A DNA stretch of 64,000 bases from a bacterium (GCA_030427205.1 JAUHXC010000042.1:1-64000), one strand, 5' to 3'. Shown: positions 37,957-48,378, counted from the first letter of the stretch. Numbers and translations: made by a program. Notes: generated by a model not told the origin, from the sequence alone.

Positions 37957-39171
37957 GTGAGCCAGAGGCCGGTCAACCGCGATGTGAATCTGGACGATCT
38001 CTTCGCCGGCGCCACCGAGATCATCGGCCGCGAGGCGCTGGAGAAGAAGATCCGCGCCGGCGAGCGGCTGGTGGTCAAGCACGGCGTCGACCCGACCGCC
38101 CGCGATCTGCACCTGGGCTACGCGGTGAACTATCAGGCCATGCGCCGCTTTCAGGACGCAGGCCACACCGTCGTGCTGCTCATCGGCGACTACACCTGCC
38201 GCATCGGCGATCCGACCGGCAAGGACAAGACCCGACCCGAGCTGACCCGCGAGCAGATCGAGGCCAACATCGAGTCGATGCTGACCCAGGTGGACCGGGT
38301 GCTCGACGTCGAGACGCTCGTCATCCGGCGCAACAGCGAGTGGCTCGACCCGATGCATCTGGCCGACTTCCTGCGGTTGGGCACCCGCCTCTCGGCGGCC
38401 CGGCTGTGGGAGCGCGACATGTTCCAGCGCCGCCTCGCCGCGGGCGAAGGCGTGATGGTGCACGAGTTCCTCTACCCGGTGCTGCAGGGCTACGACAGCT
38501 ACGCACTGCAGAGCGACATCACGATCAACGGCTCGGACCAGAAGTTCAACGAGCTGATGGGGCGCCAGATCCAGCAACTCTTCGGGCAGGATCCGCAGGC
38601 GCTGATGATCATGCCGATGCTGCCGGGCACCGACGGCGTCGAGAAGATGAGCCAGAGCCTGGGCAACTACATCGGCCTCGCCGAGCCGCCCGAAGAGCAG
38701 TACGGCAAGGTGATGTCGATCCCCGACGACCTGATGCCGCTGTTCTACAGCCTGGCCACCCGGCTGCCCCAGAGCGACTGCGACGACATCATGGCCGCCG
38801 TCGCCGAGGGCCGCACCGGCCCGATGGACGCCAAGATGCGCCTCGGCCGGGCCATCGTCGAGCAGTACCACTCCGCCGACGCGGCGCAGGCCGCCGAGCA
38901 GCACTTCATCAACGTGCACCGCAAGAAGGCGGTGCCCGACGACGTGCCGGAGGTCGAGCTGCCCGCGGGCGAGCTGCCCCTGGGCCTGTTGTCGGTGCTC
39001 ACCACCGTCGGCCTGACGAAGAGCAACGGCGAGGGGCGGCGGGTGGTCAAGCAGGGCGGGCTCAAGCTCGACGGCGAGCCGCTGCGCGACGACCGGTTCG
39101 AGTTCACGGCGCCCGGCGAGCATCTCATCCAGAAAGGCAAGCGGCACTTCGTCCGCATCCGCATCGGCTGA
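37957..39171 (+). CDS. tyrS: Tyrosine--tRNA ligase
   Basis: VKHGVDPTARDLHLGYAVNYQAMRRFQDAGH, SDQKFN, MLPGTDGVEKMSQSLGNYIGL; GTG start. Confidence 0.96.
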   Translation: MSQRPVNRDVNLDDLFAGATEIIGREALEKKIRAGERLVVKHGVDPTARDLHLGYAVNYQAMRRFQDAGHTVVLLIGDYTCRIGDPTGKDKTRPELTREQIEANIESMLTQVDRVLDVETLVIRRNSEWLDPMHLADFLRLGTRLSAARLWERDMFQRRLAAGEGVMVHEFLYPVLQGYDSYALQSDITINGSDQKFNELMGRQIQQLFGQDPQALMIMPMLPGTDGVEKMSQSLGNYIGLAEPPEEQYGKVMSIPDDLMPLFYSLATRLPQSDCDDIMAAVAEGRTGPMDAKMRLGRAIVEQYHSADAAQAAEQHFINVHRKKAVPDDVPEVELPAGELPLGLLSVLTTVGLTKSNGEGRRVVKQGGLKLDGEPLRDDRFEFTAPGEHLIQKGKRHFVRIRIG

Positions 39172-39200
39172 GCGCCGATCCAGAACAGCGAGACCAGCAC

Positions 39201-41846
39201 ATGAAGTGGGATCAGCACACCATCCGGCGGACGTTCCTCGACTACTTCGCCAAGCACGCGACCATGCCCCACCGCGAGGTGCCGTCGTCGCCGATCATCC
39301 CCACCGATGATCCGACGCTGTTGTTCACCAACGCCGGCATGAACCAGTTCAAGGCGGCGCTGCTCGGCCAGGAGAAGCGCGAATACAGCCGCGCCTGCTC
39401 GGTGCAGAAGTGCATGCGCGTCGGCGGCAAGCACAACGACCTCGACGCCGTGGGCCGCGACGGGCGCCACCTGACGTGGTTCGAGATGCTCGGCAACTGG
39501 TCGTTCGGCGACTACTACAAGCGCGCGACCATCGAGATGGCCTGGGATCTGTCGGTCAACGTCTACGGCCTCGACGCGGATCGCATCTACATCTCGGTCT
39601 ACAAGGACGACGACGAGAGCTACGCCCTGTGGCGCGACGTCATCGGCGTGCCCGAGAAGCGCATCTATCGCTTCGGCGACCTCGAGCAGGGCGACGACGA
39701 GAACTACTGGTCGATGGGCCCGACGGGCCCCTGCGGGCCGTGCACCGAGCTGTTCTTCGACCTCGGCCCCGAGGGCGGGACCGGCCCCGAGGACTACATG
39801 GGCGGCGAAGGCGACCGCTACATGGAGTTCTGGAACAACGTCTTCATGCAGAACAACCGGCTCGACGACGGCACCTTGGAGCCGTTGTCGCAGCACGGGG
39901 TCGATACCGGCATGGGCCTGGAGCGGATCACGATGATCCTGCAGGGCAAGGTCACCGCCTACGAGACCGACCTGTTCGTGCCGATCATCGAGACCATCGA
40001 GGGCATGTCGGGCGCGACCCGGCAGCACCCCGAGCAGAAGGTCGACCTGCAGGTCATCGCCGACCACATCCGCTCGCTGACCTTCACCCTCAGCGAGGGC
40101 GGGCAGTTCAGCAACGAGGGGCGGGGCTACGTGCTGCGGCGCATCCTGCGGCGGGCGGTGCGTCACGGGCGGCGCATCGGCTTCGAGGCGCCCTTCCTGC
40201 ACCGGCTGGCGCCGACGGTCGCCGCGCAGTTCGAGGGGGTCTACGAGCTGCCCAAGACGGTGATCGAGAATACCCAGGCGGCGCTCGAAGAGGAGGAGGC
40301 GCGCTTCTTCCGCACCATCGACCGCGGGATGGGCCGGATCTACGGCATCATCGAGGCCAAGAAGGCCGCCGGCGAGACCCGGATCGCCGGCCAGGAGGCC
40401 TTCGAGCTGTACGATACGTACGGCTTCCCGGTCGACCTGACCCGCATCGAGGCCGAGACCCACGGCTTCACCGTCGACGAGGCGGGCTTCCACGCGGCGA
40501 TGGAGGAGCAGCGAAGGCGCTCGCGGCAGGCGGGCTCGTTCTACGAGGACGACGGCGGCGAGTGGCAGATCCTGACCGACGGCGGCGGCCAGGGGTTTGC
40601 GGGCTACGGCCTGCAGACCCTCGACGCCAAGGTCATGCGCTGGCGCCAGAGCGGCGAGCGGGTGGAGTTCATCCTCGAGCGCACGCCGTTCTACGCCGAG
40701 AGCGGCGGCGAGGTCGCCGACCACGGTCGGCTCGTGGGCGACGGCTTCGAGGTGGCGGTGACCGACGTGCAGAGCGTCAACGGCATCATCCACCACGTCG
40801 GTGAGCTGACCGCGGGCGCGGTGAAGCTCGACGCCGACAGCGTGCTCACCGCGCACGTCGACCTCGAGCGGCGGCAGCAGAAGACGATCCACCACACCGC
40901 GACCCACCTGCTGCACGCGGCGCTCAAGACCATCGTCGGCGAGCATGTGCAGCAGAAGGGCTCGGTGGTCGAGCCCGATCGGCTGCGCTTCGACTTCAGC
41001 CACCACAGCCCGCTGACCGACGCGCAGATCGCGGCGATGGAGGCCTGGGTCAATACCCGCATCCGGCGCAACGAGGCGGTGGTCAAGACCGAGGGCGTGC
41101 CGCTCGACGAGGCGAAGGCCCAAGGGGTCGTCGCGCTCTTCGGCGAGAAGTACGGCGAGGTGGTGCGCACCGTGCGGGCGGGCGGCGACTCATTCGAGCT
41201 GTGCGGTGGCAACCACACCGACCGCACCGGCGACATCGGCCACCTGCGGGTGACCGGCCAGAGCGCGGTGAGCGCGGGCGTGCGCCGCATCGAGGCCGTC
41301 GTAGGCCACGCGGCCGACGCGCTGGCGCTGGAGGAGCGGGCGCTGGTGCGGGCCGCGGCGGACGCGCTGAAGACCGACGTGGCCCGGCTGCCGCAGCGGG
41401 TCGAGCAGCTGCTGGGTCAGGTCAAGGATCTGGAGAAGGCGCTCGAGAAGGCCCGCCGCAGCGGCGGCGCGGTCGACCCCGACGCGCTGATCGCCGACGC
41501 GATCGACGTGGGCGGCGTGCCGCTGATCGCCGCGGCGGTCGAGGTGGACGCCCGCGAGACGCTGGCCGCGCTGGTCGATCGCATCCGCGACAAGCGGCCC
41601 GACGCGGTGGTGGTGCTGATGGCGGCGCTCGAAGACGGCAAAGTGCCGGTCATCGCCGCGGTGGGTCCGCAGCTCAAGAAGGACAAGCGCTTCCACGCGG
41701 GCAAGATCGTCAAGGCGGTCACCGCCGAGCTCGACGGGCGCGGCGGCGGTCGGCCCGACTTCGCTCAGGGCGGCGGGCAGTCGCCCGACAAGATCCCCGC
41801 CGCGGTGCAGGCGGTACCCGGCATCGTGCAGGCGCTGGCCGGCTGA
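39201..41846 (+). CDS. alaS: Alanine--tRNA ligase
   Basis: MKWDQHTIRRTFLDYFAKHATMPHREVPSSPIIPTDDPTLLFTNAGMNQFK...TATHLLHAALK...ELCGGNHTDRTGDIG. Confidence 0.98.
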   Translation: MKWDQHTIRRTFLDYFAKHATMPHREVPSSPIIPTDDPTLLFTNAGMNQFKAALLGQEKREYSRACSVQKCMRVGGKHNDLDAVGRDGRHLTWFEMLGNWSFGDYYKRATIEMAWDLSVNVYGLDADRIYISVYKDDDESYALWRDVIGVPEKRIYRFGDLEQGDDENYWSMGPTGPCGPCTELFFDLGPEGGTGPEDYMGGEGDRYMEFWNNVFMQNNRLDDGTLEPLSQHGVDTGMGLERITMILQGKVTAYETDLFVPIIETIEGMSGATRQHPEQKVDLQVIADHIRSLTFTLSEGGQFSNEGRGYVLRRILRRAVRHGRRIGFEAPFLHRLAPTVAAQFEGVYELPKTVIENTQAALEEEEARFFRTIDRGMGRIYGIIEAKKAAGETRIAGQEAFELYDTYGFPVDLTRIEAETHGFTVDEAGFHAAMEEQRRRSRQAGSFYEDDGGEWQILTDGGGQGFAGYGLQTLDAKVMRWRQSGERVEFILERTPFYAESGGEVADHGRLVGDGFEVAVTDVQSVNGIIHHVGELTAGAVKLDADSVLTAHVDLERRQQKTIHHTATHLLHAALKTIVGEHVQQKGSVVEPDRLRFDFSHHSPLTDAQIAAMEAWVNTRIRRNEAVVKTEGVPLDEAKAQGVVALFGEKYGEVVRTVRAGGDSFELCGGNHTDRTGDIGHLRVTGQSAVSAGVRRIEAVVGHAADALALEERALVRAAADALKTDVARLPQRVEQLLGQVKDLEKALEKARRSGGAVDPDALIADAIDVGGVPLIAAAVEVDARETLAALVDRIRDKRPDAVVVLMAALEDGKVPVIAAVGPQLKKDKRFHAGKIVKAVTAELDGRGGGRPDFAQGGGQSPDKIPAAVQAVPGIVQALAG

Positions 41847-41855
41847 GGCATCCGG

Positions 41856-41875
41856 GCGGGGCGGCCGAGCCCCGC
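41856..41875. terminator. Terminator-like hairpin between convergent alaS and Rpn-like gene
   Basis: gcggggc-ggccga-gccccgc. Confidence 0.6.
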
Positions 41876-41877
41876 GT

Positions 41878-42879
41878 TCAGTCGAACAGATCCTCGAAGC
41901 GCTGCGCGTCGAAGATGCGGTCGCTCCAGCGTTCGAGGGTGTCCGGGTCGGTCTGCTCGACGCGCGCCGCGAACCCGTCGGGCACGTCGCCGAACTTCAG
42001 CCGGACCATCTTGATCAGCGCCGCGCGGAGGGTCTCTGCTCGGGCCTCTGCCCGACCCTCTGCCCGACCCTTTGCCAGACCCTCTGCTCGGCCTTGCGCG
42101 ATGAGTTGTTCGCCTGCGGTCATGACCACCTCCGCCATGTTTCGGGGCACCCGCCGGAGCAGCGCGTCCCGCACTTCGGGCGCCGACTGTTCGCCGACGA
42201 GAAGGACGTATCTCGCGATCTGCGAGAAGTATATCTGGCCCTGCGGCATGCGGGCCACCTGTCCGAGATGCGGTATCAGCCGGTCGAGCACCGGTCGCAG
42301 GTCGGGGTCGTGCGGCGCGTGCTTGAGCAGGCTCAACCCGACGATGGCCAGGGCCATGCCGTCGCCGTGATCCAGCGGGCCCGCGCGATACAGGTCGTCG
42401 AGCACCAGCCGGAACGTCGGCACGAGCGGGTCGAGGGCGTCGCGCAGGTGCTCGGGCACCGCGAACATGTCCTGGAAGGCGATCGGGCCGGTCCACGGGC
42501 GGGCGCCGTGGTAGAGCACGACCGGGACGATCAGCGGCAGAGGATCGTCGGCGGCCAGCTCGCCGTCGGCCTCGGTCCAGACGGACAGCATGTACCGCAG
42601 GAAGCGCAGCGGCATGCGACGCGGCACCGATGACTGGTGCTCGAGCATGAGGTTGAACCAGACGGTGCGTCCGGCGAGCGGCGCGCGGAAGACCAGATCG
42701 GCCCGACTGCCCACCAGATCTGCGCTCACCGACTCGGTCGCGACCGGCTCCATGCCGCTCCAGTCGATGTGGTGGGCGAGGCTCGGTGGCAGCACCCGAC
42801 GAAGCGCAGTCGCCGCCGCCTCGGCGTTGCTGAAGATCGCCTTGAAGAACAGATCGTGCGGTTGCCCGTTGCGACTCAT
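41878..42879 (-). CDS. Rpn-family PD-(D/E)XK nuclease/putative transposase
   Basis: HDLFFKAIFSNAEAAATALRRVLP...SRADLVFRA...FNLMLEHQSSVPRRMPLRFLRYML...GRAEGLAKGRAEGRAEGRAEA tail. Confidence 0.88.
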   Translation of the reverse strand: MSRNGQPHDLFFKAIFSNAEAAATALRRVLPPSLAHHIDWSGMEPVATESVSADLVGSRADLVFRAPLAGRTVWFNLMLEHQSSVPRRMPLRFLRYMLSVWTEADGELAADDPLPLIVPVVLYHGARPWTGPIAFQDMFAVPEHLRDALDPLVPTFRLVLDDLYRAGPLDHGDGMALAIVGLSLLKHAPHDPDLRPVLDRLIPHLGQVARMPQGQIYFSQIARYVLLVGEQSAPEVRDALLRRVPRNMAEVVMTAGEQLIAQGRAEGLAKGRAEGRAEARAETLRAALIKMVRLKFGDVPDGFAARVEQTDPDTLERWSDRIFDAQRFEDLFD

Positions 42880-42945
42880 CGAGGTGGACTAAGGCACGAG
42901 TCGGTCGATGTGTCCGATCAGGTCGTCTTCGGGTAGGACGAGCCG

Positions 42946-44034
42946 TCAGTCGGCCGCGGGCAGGTAGACGGTGAACGCCGTGCCCTGGCCCGGCTCGCTG
43001 CACACCGCGATGGCGCCGGCGGCCTGGCGCACGATGCCATAGCAGGTCGACAGCCCGAGCCCGGTGCCGTGGGCGTCGCCCTTGGTGGTGAAGAACGGCT
43101 CGAAGATGTGCTCGGCGACGGCGGCGGTCATGCCACTGCCCGCGTCGCTGACGGTCAGCGCCGCGTAGCGGCCGGGCGGCAGCGTGATCGGGCCGAAGTG
43201 GGCCTCGCCCTCGAAGAGCACGTCGCCCGTGGCGATCGTGATCGGCCCGCCGTCGGGGCCGGCCTCGGCGGCGTTGACCACGAAGTTGAGCAGCATCTGC
43301 TCGAACGCCCCGCCATCTATGCGGATCGCCGGCGAAGGCCCGAGCTCGAGCCGCAGCGCATACTGGCGGCCGATGGCGCGGCCGAGCAAGTCGGCGAAGT
43401 CGCGCACCCGATCCGCCGGCGAGAGCACGCGGGGGTCGACATCTCGGCGGCGGCAGAAGTCCATCAGCTGCTCGACCAGCGCCTCGGCGCGGGCGGTGGC
43501 CTGCAGCGCGAGATCGAGGTCGTCGCGCACCGGCGCATCGGGCTTGCGCCGGCGGGCGAGGGCCACCGATCCGCGGATCGCCGTCAACAGGTTGCCGAAG
43601 TCGTGGGCCAGCCCCGCCGCCATGCGCCCGGCGGCGTCCAGCCGCTGACTCTGCCGCACCCGCTCTTCGAGCGCCTTGCGGTCGGTGATGTCCATCGACA
43701 GCATGACGAGCCCCTCGGGCACCGGCCGGATGCGCAGTTCGAACCACGCCCGCTGCCCGTCGGGATAGGTGAAGTGATTGACGAACTCGGCGGATACACG
43801 CTCGCGCATGCAGCGCTCGAGCACGGCGAAGAGCGGCGTCTGCTCGATGCCCGGGTAGAGCTCGAGCATCGAGCGGTCGAGCAGCTCGGCGCGCGTCCGG
43901 CGGGCCTGGGCGACGACGGCGTCGTTGACGTAGAGGTAGCGCCAGCGGCGATCGAGCACCTGGAAGCCTTCGAGCAGCTGGTCGAGCACGCTGCCGTAGC
44001 GCTCGGCGCTCTCGGGCACGGCTTTGCTGGGCAT
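42946..44034 (-). CDS. PAS-domain sensor histidine kinase, orphan (paralog A)
   Basis: YLYVNDAVVAQARRT...GLAHDFGNLLTAI...EPFFTTKGDAHGTGLGLSTCYGIVRQAAG; a GTG start at 44079 is also possible. Confidence 0.9.
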   Translation of the reverse strand: MPSKAVPESAERYGSVLDQLLEGFQVLDRRWRYLYVNDAVVAQARRTRAELLDRSMLELYPGIEQTPLFAVLERCMRERVSAEFVNHFTYPDGQRAWFELRIRPVPEGLVMLSMDITDRKALEERVRQSQRLDAAGRMAAGLAHDFGNLLTAIRGSVALARRRKPDAPVRDDLDLALQATARAEALVEQLMDFCRRRDVDPRVLSPADRVRDFADLLGRAIGRQYALRLELGPSPAIRIDGGAFEQMLLNFVVNAAEAGPDGGPITIATGDVLFEGEAHFGPITLPPGRYAALTVSDAGSGMTAAVAEHIFEPFFTTKGDAHGTGLGLSTCYGIVRQAAGAIAVCSEPGQGTAFTVYLPAAD

Positions 44035-44175
44035 GTCTTCGGTCAAGCTGATCAGGTCGACTGCGGTTGGTGACGTCACGGTAACACGGTCATCGGCCGC
44101 GACGGCGCCCGATTCGGTTTCCCGCTGAATGCCTGCGGGCGGACCACGTTCTCCGGCGCGAACCTGGAGGACACC

Positions 44176-45060
44176 ATGCATCGCACTCACGGCGCCCACT
44201 CCAACCGCAGCGCCCACTCGAACCGCAGCGCCTGCTCGAACCGCAGCGCCCATAACCGCCCCGCCTGGATCGCCACCCTCGTCGCCGTCGGCCTGCTCGC
44301 CTGGGCCGGCGCCGCCCACGCCGGACCACACGTCGCCCGCGGCGACGGCGTCTGCCCCGCCGGTCAGCTGCCGGTCTCCGCCGCACAGGCCCGCGCCGAT
44401 GTCGGCCGCATGTGCAACAGCCTCGGGACGTGGCACATCGCCCGCCTCGCGGGCGGCGGATCGATGGACGGGCCGGGCTACGGCTGCAAGATCCGCGACG
44501 TCGACGCCCGCGATCTGGGGCATACCCTCTGCGCGCCGGCCACCCGGCGGCGCCCCGACGTGTACCGTCCCGGCCCCGACGTCTATCGCCCCGGCCCCGA
44601 TGTATACCGCCCCGCGCCTCGCCCCGCGCCCCGTCGCCCCCGAGCCGAGCGTCTGCGATCGGGTCAGCGCATCGCTCTGCGCGATGGCCGCGGTCGCTTC
44701 CTGGTGGCCCGCCCCGACGGCCGGCTCGCCGTCAGCCACGTCCTGCGCGGGCTGCGGGATGCCTTCACCCTGTACGCCGATGGCAGCGTTCGCAACGGCG
44801 AGACGGTGCGCCTGCGCAGCCATCGCGGTGGCTTCGTGACCGCCAACCGCGCCGGAGATGTCGTCGCCCGCCGCGGTCGCAGCAGCCGCAAGGCCCGCTG
44901 GCAGATCACAGCGGTCGATGGCTATCGCTGGCTGAGCTGTGGCGACCGGGTCGAGCTGACCACAGCGCGAGGACTGCAGCTGTCTGCCGCGCCCGATGGG
45001 TATGTCACCGCCGAGCGTCGCTTGCCGACGGGGCAGACCTTCAGCGTCGTCTGCCTGTGA
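44176..45060 (+). CDS. Secreted protein with fascin/beta-trefoil-like repeats
   Basis: Signal-like AWIATLVAVGLLAWAGAAHAG; PDVYRPG x3; IALRDGRGRFLVARPDGRLAVSH / VRLRSHRGGFVTANRAGDVVARR / VELTTARGLQLSAAPDGYVTAE. Confidence 0.65.
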   Translation: MHRTHGAHSNRSAHSNRSACSNRSAHNRPAWIATLVAVGLLAWAGAAHAGPHVARGDGVCPAGQLPVSAAQARADVGRMCNSLGTWHIARLAGGGSMDGPGYGCKIRDVDARDLGHTLCAPATRRRPDVYRPGPDVYRPGPDVYRPAPRPAPRRPRAERLRSGQRIALRDGRGRFLVARPDGRLAVSHVLRGLRDAFTLYADGSVRNGETVRLRSHRGGFVTANRAGDVVARRGRSSRKARWQITAVDGYRWLSCGDRVELTTARGLQLSAAPDGYVTAERRLPTGQTFSVVCL

Positions 45061-45077
45061 TCCCGCCGGTCCGTGCC

Positions 45078-46193
45078 TCAGTGAGCCGCGGGCAGGTACA
45101 CGCTGAAGGACGACCCCTGGCCCGGCTCGCTGCACACCGCGATAGCACCCGCAGCCTGACAGACGATGCCATAGCACGAAGACAAGCCCAGGCCGGTGCC
45201 TTCGGACTCGCCCTTGGTCGTGAAGAAAGGCTCGAAGATGCGCGCGGCCACGTCCGGCGCCATGCCGGTGCCGACGTCGGTCACCGTCAGCGATGCGTAG
45301 CGGCCCGGCGGCAGGCTCACCGGACCGAAGTGGGTCTCGCGCTCGAAGATGACATCGCCGGTGCGGATCGTGATCGGACCCCCGCCGGGGGTGGCGTCGG
45401 CGGCGTTGACCACCAGGTTGAGCAGCACCTGCTCGAACGCGCCGGGATCGATGAGCACCGCCGGCGTCGGCTCGAGCGAGAGCGACAGCGGATAGCAGCT
45501 GCCGACCGCAGTCGCCAGCAGCGCGCTGAAGCCTTCGATGCGCTCGACGAGGGCCAGCGGGCGGGGCTCGACCTCGCGCCGGCGACAGAACGCCATCAGC
45601 TGCGCGACCAGCGCCTCGGCCCGATCGGCGGCGCCGCGGGCCAACTCCAGGTCGCGCTGTATCGCGTCGGTGGACGTCCGGCGCAGCGCGAGGCTGATCG
45701 AGCCCTGGATCGCCGTCAGCAGGTTGCCGAAGTCATGGGCCAGCCCGGCGGCCATGCGGCCGGCGGCGTCCAATCGCTCGCTCTGCTGCACCCGGGCTTC
45801 GAGGGCCTTGCGCGCGGTGATGTCGATCGACAGCACGACCAGCCCCTCGGGCACCGGCCGGAAGCGCAGTTCGAACCATGCGTCCTGGCCGTCGGGGTAG
45901 GTGAAGTGATTCTCCATCCGGGCCGACGTGCGCTGGCGCATGCAGCGCTCGAGAGTGCGAAACATCGGCGTCTGCTCGATGCCCGGATACAAATCGAGCA
46001 TCGAGCGCCCCAGCAGCGCGTGGCGCGACAGGCGGGCGTGGCTGACGACGGTGTCGTTGACGTACAGGTAGCGATAGCGCCGATCGATGACCTGGAACCC
46101 TTCGATGAGCTGCTCGAGCACGCTGCCGTAGCGGTCAGCGCCGTCGGCTTCGGCGGGCGTCGGTTCGAGCGGCGCGATTTGGGTGTCCTGCAT
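45078..46193 (-). CDS. PAS-domain sensor histidine kinase, orphan (paralog B)
   Basis: YLYVNDTVVSHARLS...GLAHDFGNLLTAI...EPFFTTKGESEGTGLGLSSCYGIVCQAAG; collinear with 42946-44034. Confidence 0.92.
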   Translation of the reverse strand: MQDTQIAPLEPTPAEADGADRYGSVLEQLIEGFQVIDRRYRYLYVNDTVVSHARLSRHALLGRSMLDLYPGIEQTPMFRTLERCMRQRTSARMENHFTYPDGQDAWFELRFRPVPEGLVVLSIDITARKALEARVQQSERLDAAGRMAAGLAHDFGNLLTAIQGSISLALRRTSTDAIQRDLELARGAADRAEALVAQLMAFCRRREVEPRPLALVERIEGFSALLATAVGSCYPLSLSLEPTPAVLIDPGAFEQVLLNLVVNAADATPGGGPITIRTGDVIFERETHFGPVSLPPGRYASLTVTDVGTGMAPDVAARIFEPFFTTKGESEGTGLGLSSCYGIVCQAAGAIAVCSEPGQGSSFSVYLPAAH

Positions 46194-46304
46194 ACGGTCC
46201 TCCGGCAGCCAGAGGACGCTAGCACGGCGCTCGGGCGCCGATCCCGCGCTAAGCGGTGTCGGTTTGTATCGAACCGCTGGGCGGTCGGGGCGAATCGTGG
46301 GGCA

Positions 46305-48065
46305 TCAGGGCCAGACCATGACCGGGTCTTCGAACGAGGTCGTCTTGCTGTAGAGGTCGACCTTGCCGCTGACGTCGAGCGCGTCGAACTTGCCCGGGTC
46401 GACAGCGAAGACCCGCTCTTCACCGGCCTGCAGCTGGCCCGCGAGGGTGATCCAGCGCGTATTCGAGCCGTCGGTGACCCGCAGCACGACCGACGCGGCG
46501 TCGGCCGAGAGCTTGACCACCAGCTTGCCGCTGTCGGCGTCGAACGCGCAGACGTCGCACCCGGGGAAGTTCGGCTGCGGGTCGACCCGCGGCAGCGCGA
46601 GGGGGTTCTCGATGACCGCTGACGGGCATGCCAACGCCGGATCGGCGCTCTGGCTCAGGGTCATGCCGCGACACTCGGCCGGCCAGTGCTCGGCATTGTC
46701 CCGGGGCGGCCCCATCGCCGGCTCGTTGCCCAAGCTCGGGCCCTCCGCCCGACCGCCGGTGCACGGCAGCTCGGCCATGGTGCAGATGTCGGCGCGCTCT
46801 TCTTGCTGCAGCGCCGACATCACCTCCACCGGCGGCCTGCCGTTGGCCAGCATCGCCGCAGCGGCGGCGCTGACGACGGCCGCCGAGACCGACGAGCCGG
46901 TCCACAGCGGGCCATCGAAGCGCGCGCGCCGCTCGCCGGGCGCCAGGAACCGGGCGTCACCGACCCCGTGAGCGCCGTAGGCCCAGAGGCTGGGCGGCGT
47001 CGCGCCGTAGGCCCGGGCGTTGGCGGTCGGCTCGCCGTCGGCGTCGAGCGGGCCGACCGAGATCACCAGCGGCAGGCCGTCGGCGTACTGCTGCGTGCTC
47101 CACGCGCCCGGCTGCATCATGCCCGCGCTCGGAGCGACGGCGCCGTCCTCGTCGTTGCCCGCCGCGGCGATGACGATGGCACCGGCGTCGCGGGCCTGAC
47201 GGATCGCCGCTTCGACGGCGCGGATCGAGACCCGCTGGCTGTCGCTGTCGTCGGTCCAGCCGACGGAGAGGTTGATCACCAGCCGCCGCTGGTCGGCCGT
47301 CGCCGCGTCCACCGCGCGGTGGATCGCCCGGGCCACCATGCCCGGATCGCCGAATCGCCCGCCTTCACTGGCGAGCAGCAGACCGGCGCCGTCGGCGTCG
47401 AGGTCGAGCGCCACATCGGTCACGACCTCCGGGCAGTCGACCGTCGGCGCCGTATTGTTCGGGCAGACCGCCGCGCGGATCAGCAGCGCCATGTCTTCGC
47501 CGTGGGGCGAGATGCCGCCCAGACCGGGCAGGCCGGGCTCGCCGGGCGCCGCGCTGTCGAGCACCGCCACCCGCACGTCGCCCGCCTGGTTGCGCAGCCG
47601 CGTGGGCAGGCCGGCGTGCAGCGAGAACCGCGAGGCGGCGGCCTGTTTGATGCCCTCGCCGGCGAGGGCCGACGCGCGCCGCGGGCGATACTCGACCGGG
47701 GCGAACGGGTCGGGCAGCTCGTCGTAGGCCTGCCGCGGGATCTCGGCGGTGTGTACGCAGAAGACATGTCCGGTGTGCGCCGTCGGCGCCTCCACGGATG
47801 TCCCGGGCTCGAACAGCGGCGCGGACGCCACATCTGCGCCAGCGGGCAAGTCGTCGAGCATCGCTTCGGCGCTGTCGCAGTCGGCCGCGGCGCCGTGCCC
47901 GGAGGCTTCGATGGTGGTATAGCCCCGCCAGAACGTCGTCGGGGCCGGGCTGCGGGTCAGTGCGTGGGTGCTCTTGCCGACCGGCGACGTCGTCGGCCGG
48001 GCGCCGCAGGCGGCGAGCGTCGCGCCGAGGGCCAGCAGCCCGAGCGCGTGCAATCGATGGGTCAT
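46305..48065 (-). CDS. Subtilisin-family (S8) serine protease, lipoprotein
   Basis: MTHRLHALGLLALGATLAACGARP lipobox; VAVLDSA (Asp), SPHGEDMA (His), IAAAGNDEDG (Asn), LWTGSSVSAAVVSAAAAAML (Ser). Confidence 0.85.
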   Translation of the reverse strand: MTHRLHALGLLALGATLAACGARPTTSPVGKSTHALTRSPAPTTFWRGYTTIEASGHGAAADCDSAEAMLDDLPAGADVASAPLFEPGTSVEAPTAHTGHVFCVHTAEIPRQAYDELPDPFAPVEYRPRRASALAGEGIKQAAASRFSLHAGLPTRLRNQAGDVRVAVLDSAAPGEPGLPGLGGISPHGEDMALLIRAAVCPNNTAPTVDCPEVVTDVALDLDADGAGLLLASEGGRFGDPGMVARAIHRAVDAATADQRRLVINLSVGWTDDSDSQRVSIRAVEAAIRQARDAGAIVIAAAGNDEDGAVAPSAGMMQPGAWSTQQYADGLPLVISVGPLDADGEPTANARAYGATPPSLWAYGAHGVGDARFLAPGERRARFDGPLWTGSSVSAAVVSAAAAAMLANGRPPVEVMSALQQEERADICTMAELPCTGGRAEGPSLGNEPAMGPPRDNAEHWPAECRGMTLSQSADPALACPSAVIENPLALPRVDPQPNFPGCDVCAFDADSGKLVVKLSADAASVVLRVTDGSNTRWITLAGQLQAGEERVFAVDPGKFDALDVSGKVDLYSKTTSFEDPVMVWP

Positions 48066-48086
48066 GCTCTCTCCTGTGTTCGGTTC

Positions 48087-48121
48087 GTCAGGGGATACCG
48101 GCCGCCCGCCGCTGTCTGACA
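48087..48121 (-). promoter_or_regulatory. Putative ECF promoter of the subtilase gene
   Basis: On - strand: TGTCAGACAGCGGCGGGCGGCCGGTATCCCC; same layout as elements at 48248 and 52528. Confidence 0.6.
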
Positions 48122-48247
48122 TACACGCCCGATTTTTCGATCGGGGTGCCGCCGCGCATGACAGTCATGGCATCGAGCGTCCGGCCCGTCCCCGGCCGGC
48201 ACCCGTCGAGCATGGTAGACCGTCGGCAGTATCGCAAGTCGAGCGGC

Positions 48248-48280
48248 TGTCAGATCCCGTGCCGCGGTGGGTATCCCCCT
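48248..48280 (+). promoter_or_regulatory. Putative ECF promoter of the sigma operon
   Basis: TGTCAGATCCCGTGCCGCGGTGGGTATCCCCC. Confidence 0.6.
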
Positions 48281-48378
48281 TCGACAGTGGAGGAGCCATG
48301 GGCAGCATACGATGCACGGCCGACCGGCGACCCGAGCAGCGCTTCGAGCCGCCGATCCGATGGCCTACCATGCGGCCC

